A stretch of DNA of 64,000 nt from the NCBI RefSeq assembly GCF_910592395.1, contig NC_088324.1, positions 14,968,953-15,032,952 on the forward strand, in the 5' to 3' direction. The notes below the pieces were generated by a model, which saw only the letters and a program-made list of their open reading frames with translations, was not told the DNA's origin and searched no databases. The stretch comes from Lineus longissimus. Its lineage: Eukaryota > Nemertea > Pilidiophora > Heteronemertea > Lineidae. Shown here piece after piece: positions 59,071-64,000 of this stretch (its first letter is position 1; every line of letters begins with the position of its first letter). The position numbers and the translations under genes were made by a program.

Positions 59071-62000
59071 CAGGAGAGGAATAGATGATATTGGGGCATG
59101 TGTGATCAAGTGAGGAATAACAGATGGCCAAGCATAGTGCAGTATGTGTGCTCCCTGGTTCCTACAGACATGTTTCTGGATAAGACTTGGGAATGATTGT
59201 AAAGGGGCTTTGAGACTGTATGGTTGTACAGCATTGTGTTAGAACTTTCATTTTCATTTTGTGTTGTGCATTTTTACAGCAGTTTTTCACTGCCGATGAT
59301 AGTAAGACTTTCCAGATCAGCACCATCTAGTTGTGGGGGGGGGGGGGGGGTGGTCTTGATAAAGGTATATTATAGTCATAAACACTATGACTAGTTGGAA
59401 ATTTAAACCTATTACACAAATGTTAGCATGTATACCCTCGGTACGATTTCTAAAATAACCTGAGTGGAATGCATACATCTGCACCAATGAACACTATAGA
59501 TTTGGAGATTTTAGTGATTTACACCCAGCACTTAAAAACCATAATAATGTGGATTATCTGTGATTGAAAGAGATTTTTGAGATAATGTTTATATAATTGA
59601 GTCAGTATTTGAGGCGATGCAATAGCAGGAGAATGTGCTTGAATGTTGTCATTCCTATAACAGGTATCAGAGTTTCATCTAGAGCTAATGTTCACTACGG
59701 GAGAAATTGGCACAGTGATTTTCAATTTTCACACTCAAAACACTGCAGTCGCCATGACCATCACCCGTGAAGTGGACGGTGGGATTGTTTATGAACTTGT
59801 TTACATCATCATTGCCTGCTTAAGATGCCGGAAAATTTATCCTTCAATAATGAAATCAAAGCCATAGACGTTCCTTTCTGATGAGAGGATTCAGACATAA
59901 ACTTCCCTGCTGCCAAACCTTATGGCACTTTACACAAGTTAAACCAAATAATGTTATATTTTTACAAAACCTGTAGTGAGAAGGTATCACAACTTTTCTA
60001 CTAAATCAGTTTTTCTAAACTTTGTGTAAAAGTGTGGTTGATGTTGTTACATTTCTTCATTCTCAGAATGTAAGAACGATAGGTACAATGTTCTGCTCTC
60101 TATGTTTCATCAGTTGTGATATACTTATAGTAACCCACAGTCTGGTGTTCAATGACATGCATGTGACTGTAGATTACATGTAGTAGACAGCACTAGTGTT
60201 ACTGCTTTAGGCTGAACAGGAACCTGTATTTCAAAATGATTGAACATTTGATGTTTCTATATATGTTTTGCTCAGTATCATGGTGTAAAGACCATGGCAA
60301 GTATTTCAGTTTACGTTTACGATTAATTTATAAAATATTTTATTGTTTGTTCATATTCAATGCATGAATGTTTTGTGAGATATTTATTTTTTATCATTCA
60401 GGGTTTATTTACATTCCACCATTATGTGACCATTATGATTTGAGAATTCTTTATTTTTGATTAATGCTAGCTACAAATGTTCTGTCAGGCTGGCCATCTA
60501 AAATTGTATAAAGTATGTACTCATGTGAGGAGGAAAGGGGTCTGACAGTACTGAAAAATATGTGTACATTACTCATTAGGCCTGTAGATGGTGACCACTT
60601 TGGTATTCGGGGGAAGAAGGTCTGAACATCTCCTGAAGATGTTTATCTGTTACCCAGTAGCTTTGTACAGATGTCCTGTAGTTTAGTACTTAAAAGTAAA
60701 GTCAAGGTTCTCTGTTGAGTATGTGGTAATTATGATTGTCTCTATCAAACAAAAATTCCACTTATCATTTTCACTCATCTGTATGGTATTGTATATAAAA
60801 CATTTGTACAGCTTGGCGATAAATTATTTCTAAAGCTCACACTATCTCATTGTTATTCCATGACTTTTAGACAAGGCACTTTGGTGTTGGATTGTGTCTT
60901 CACTGAATGGGACGAAGACTGTGCATGCAAAGGAACAAGCTGATATAACCAGCTGGAAGAGTTGAAATACTGACATCCCTCGTCTCATCTCTTCTGCATT
61001 GTCACAATCAGTCATAACATGTGTCATGTCTTGATAGCAGTGGAAAAGACGAAAGAATGAACCAGTCAGCTGGCCAGCTTCTGCGTCATCGCAATCAGTC
61101 ACAAAATGTTGTCTTCTCTTGAAAGCAAAGGACATGTAAATTGTCCTGTCTTGCTGCATCCATTGGAAGGTCAATAGGCACTAACAAAAGGAACACAAGA
61201 CACTACGTTTCCATATAAATATTCTCCTTCATTGTGCACCAACAGGCACAAAATGATAAATAATAACACTTACAAGTATATAGTACAACTCAACATATTC
61301 ACTCCATTTAAAACAAATCCTTTTATAACATCATATTTGCTTCCCTTTCGAGGGTGGCTCACACACTATAAAACATACAATAAGACGCTTATCATCCTGC
61401 CACTGGCTCAATGACTTGTTTCTTTTTCTTAGGTTTCCTCCACATTTGAATATTTGATCCAAACCATGGTCAACCTGTGGAATTAGCTGCAACCTATCCG
61501 AATATCTCCCACCTCTGCAAACAAATCCAGTCTTGGACTGTCAACACAGTTCTCGTGTGGAATTAAGACTCAAGAGGCATTGAGCATAGTGCACCATAAT
61601 GAAGGTCTGCCAATGCCTGAATGATCATAATACATAACTCTAATGCTGCAATTCATAAAGTCATTTCCGAGTAATAGTTTGGAAATCAGTACATTGATGG
61701 TCCCAGATATTATGCTGGTTCGTTTTAAGTCTTTTTATTGAAATTTGGTCTCAACAAAATCTGTTATCAGATCACAACTACTGAAAGTATCCTACAACGA
61801 AAACACTTAACAAACTTATGACTTGAAAACTGAAGCAAAATGTACCATAACTAAATCAAGATTCATTGTCAACTTATGTAATAACCACCTCACAATCAAT
61901 AAAATACACCTAAACAGAATTAAGGAGACCACAGGAATAGAACTCAAGTGCTGCACTAATAATCCAACACGCTAAAAGATATGCAGCAGGAGTTCTTAAG

Positions 62001-62206
62001 TCAAATTCAGAAAGTTTGGATGCAAAAAACATGTTTTCCTAGCCAAGTGATAGATGAAGGACAAATGTTGCAAGTCTCTGGTTAGCTTCAAAATGACTCT
62101 GAGCAAATCTTGCTCATAAATGCAAAATTATCTTATTCTTGTGACCGCCCGAGTCATGGTAGCTAAATCATGACAAGTACCACTTGCTCCCGATTGCTGC
62201 ATCTAA
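59071..62206. other. Convergent 3' DNA of ATAT1 and ACBD6
   Basis: No exon recognised. Contains a 16-base G run (59335-59350) and a diverged direct repeat of about 60 bp (60986-61048 and 61075-61133) that also gives an internally repeated 110-codon open frame on the minus strand. ATAT1 and ACBD6 transcripts must end here, but no polyadenylation site can be chosen with confidence. Confidence 0.5.
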
Positions 62207-63683
62207 TTATCCCGTCGTCTTGAACAATTTTAAAATGTCCTCATTTGTCGTTGTTTCCTCTGGTAAAAGATTCTCAGTGTCCTTGATTAATTTGTTTGCG
62301 CCACGCGTCAGCAGTAGTTTCACGACTTCGGGATGTTCACAGGAGGCAGCTGGAGAATAAAAGGAACATTCTTACAAGAATGAGAGCACAGATGGTGAGA
62401 GTGTACAGAACGACACTTGCCAGGCGTCAAACCCATGACCTTCAAATTACAGTTGGACGCTCTTCAGTGCACTGTGCTGGTATATTTTTCAAATTTTCTT
62501 CTCAACAGTCGAAGTCTTCGATGTCAAAATCACTCATCAAGACAAGTACTTACCATAATGAAGAGGTGTCTGACCTTCAGTATCCTTCAAGTCAACATCT
62601 GCATTTTTGTTGAGTAATAATTCGACCATTTCTTTATGTCCCCGATCACAAGCCCAATGGATTAGAGCGAGACCCTCTGTATCTTTTTGGTCCACAGCCT
62701 GTTTTCCTGATGTCAATACCCGCTCTACCTCTGCTAAATTCCCGTCGATGCACCAATCAAATATGGTTTTATCCTCGTCTTTCATGGCGTTTTCCTCTGG
62801 TGGACACATGGTACTCACACCGATGCCAAGTCCCCCTGCCATAGATCGCCCTGAGGTTTGTGAACTCTGAATGACAGAAATCAAAGAACCTATCAAGGAA
62901 TACTTCTTACCTTACTCTCAATCATTCTGACCCTCGACATGAAAAGAACAGAATTCAAACAAACTGAGTATCCCACATAAAACATACGCAAAACTTCTCA
63001 ATCAGTCCACTGATGGTGACTGATCAGAATGCCACTGTACAAATTTCACATTAAAAAAGGGAGTCCATGACATGTTGCAACACACTGATCATGATTGATC
63101 TTTAGCCTACCCTGATATCATCCAAACAGATACAAAGAACCTGTCATGCCCGTTAGTGTTCTGAAATGACAATCAAAGGACTGGCATGACTGCACATACC
63201 ATATTTTCCCAGTTTGGGTCGTAATTACTGAGTTCTGTGATGTATTCTTTCATTGCATCTGTCTTGCTTTTGTCCCCAAGCTTCTTCCAAGCGTCCCTAT
63301 AAAAAATAGATTGAGCAACATCAAACTTTTCAGCTCATAGATTTTGATCTGGCAAGATCATCTTTTATTAAGCTGGCGTAACCGGAGACTCACTATGATG
63401 ATGTACCACATCAGCTAGACATCTTGATCCAAGCTTTTTATCCCGAGTTAATCCTGTCCAAGGGCCACAATCACCAGTTCTATAATCATCAACGAGTTGA
63501 TGGCAACAACTTAGAAGAAGAAAAAGCCTTCATTTCGGGCATTCATTCCACTCTGATCTGTTGATTGTGAACACTCCCAGGAATTCATGAAAGCTCGAAT
63601 AAGTTATCGACTGCTCACCATTTCTGTTTCCCTTGGAAGTCAAAGAAACCAGGTTTGGGAGTATTACATGGTCCTTCCTTGCA
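62207..63683 (-). CDS. ACBD6: ACBD6, acyl-CoA-binding domain protein 6, 3' part
   Basis: Exons visible: 63619-63683, 63200-63296, 62554-62866, 62207-62349 (stop TAA); the N terminus lies beyond the window end. The first two encode the second half of the acyl-CoA-binding domain: KEGPCNTPKPGFFDF, then KQKWDAWKKLGDKSK and MKEYITEL. The next two encode ankyrin repeats: FDWCIDGNLAEVERVL, GLALIHWACDRGHKEMVELLL, GQTPLHYAASCEHPEVVKLL (each block cited separately). ACB plus C-terminal ankyrin repeats is the ACBD6 layout; the protein binds long-chain acyl-CoA and supports N-myristoylation and lipid remodelling (family knowledge). Phases match at each junction. Confidence 0.93.
62405..62470 (-). repeat. 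tRNA-like SINE relic in ACBD6 intron
   Basis: Minus strand reads GAAGAGCGTCCAACTGTAAT then GAAGGTCATGGGTTTGACGCC, a tRNA-like anticodon arm and a degenerate B box. It shares the GGTCATGGGTT word with SINE family Y copy 2 at 45910, so it may be a third, more decayed member. Confidence 0.35.
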
Positions 63684-64000
63684 CTGAAATATAAAACATG
63701 GTATATTTCGTATGATAAAGATGAAGAATAAAACACGAGTAAGGTCAGGAATGGACAAAATGCAGCAAAAAAAAAATTCACAATCTTGTTCTGTCAACTG
63801 TAAGTGTAAACAAGTTAAATGACAAACTTGTCACTCAGTAAGTAACAACTTTGCAACACTGCATCTCCAACTCAACTGATTATTAGTTAGTTATTATAGT
63901 TAGTTGTATGCACTGGCTGTCATGGACGTAGGCCTACAGTACAGGCCAACAAAACATGGTCTGAACTGTCTTCACTAGAAACTGGCCACATATTCCAAAA

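Noticed and set aside
60842-61174. 110-codon minus-strand ORF with internally repeated VTDCDDAE/MTDCDNAE blocks
   Set aside because: The repeat exists at DNA level as a diverged duplication in convergent 3' DNA, and there is no conserved family or splice context. It is kept as a note because the two blocks preserve similar peptides.

Overview
This is a stretch of animal nuclear DNA: AT-rich, with split genes, GT-AG introns of about 0.1-6 kb, and abundant mobile-element debris. It carries six recognisable conserved genes: LRSAM1, VAV, RABEPK, GNL1, ATAT1 and ACBD6. VAV with the full CH-DH-PH-C1-SH3-SH2-SH3 layout points to a metazoan. The compact spacing (about one gene per 10 kb), the tRNA-derived SINEs and the many ACATGTACATGT-like words suggest a marine invertebrate bilaterian (ambulacrarian, cephalochordate or spiralian). 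I cannot place it more exactly without a search.

Layout. 119-3790 (+): the 3' half of LRSAM1, ending in SAM and RING domains. 3791-11496: convergent 3' UTR/intergenic DNA with a tRNA-like SINE head and copy 1 of a 0.35-kb dispersed repeat. 11497-39295 (-): a complete VAV guanine nucleotide exchange factor gene. 39296-43311: intergenic DNA holding a composite of three large inverted repeats. 43312-44117 (+): one or two small genes I do not recognise. 44358-46236 (+): RABEPK (kelch, Rab9 effector). 46237-50122: repeats (copy 2 of the dispersed repeat, a 5'-truncated LINE, two hairpin MITE-like elements). 50123-54412 (-): GNL1 GTPase. 55019-59070 (+): ATAT1 alpha-tubulin acetyltransferase, head-to-head with GNL1 across about 0.6 kb. 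59071-62206: convergent 3' DNA. 62207-63683 (-): the 3' part of ACBD6.

The most interesting biology is in VAV. Three exons (A, B and C) all enter in phase 0 and all leave in phase 2 on the Trp codon that opens the SH2 domain. Exactly one can be used per mRNA, because any pair, or none, breaks the frame. The second half of SH2 is likewise encoded by two mutually exclusive exons only 47 nt apart. Together they could give six isoforms that differ in the SH3-SH2 linker (Tyr/Asn/His-rich, proline-rich, or with a YxN motif) and in the SH2 specificity half. The SH2 exon between them ends inside a 17-copy 30-bp minisatellite whose unit is a copy of the exon end plus its GTAAGT splice donor. The C1 domain appears to have lost both cysteines of one zinc site.

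A second large-scale signal is linkage. All six genes have human counterparts in the MHC paralogon (6p21, 9q33-34, 1p/1q, 19p13), so the window looks like a surviving piece of the ancestral proto-MHC linkage group. Exon boundaries were read by hand from splice signals, reading frame and family similarity. No database search or transcript data were available.
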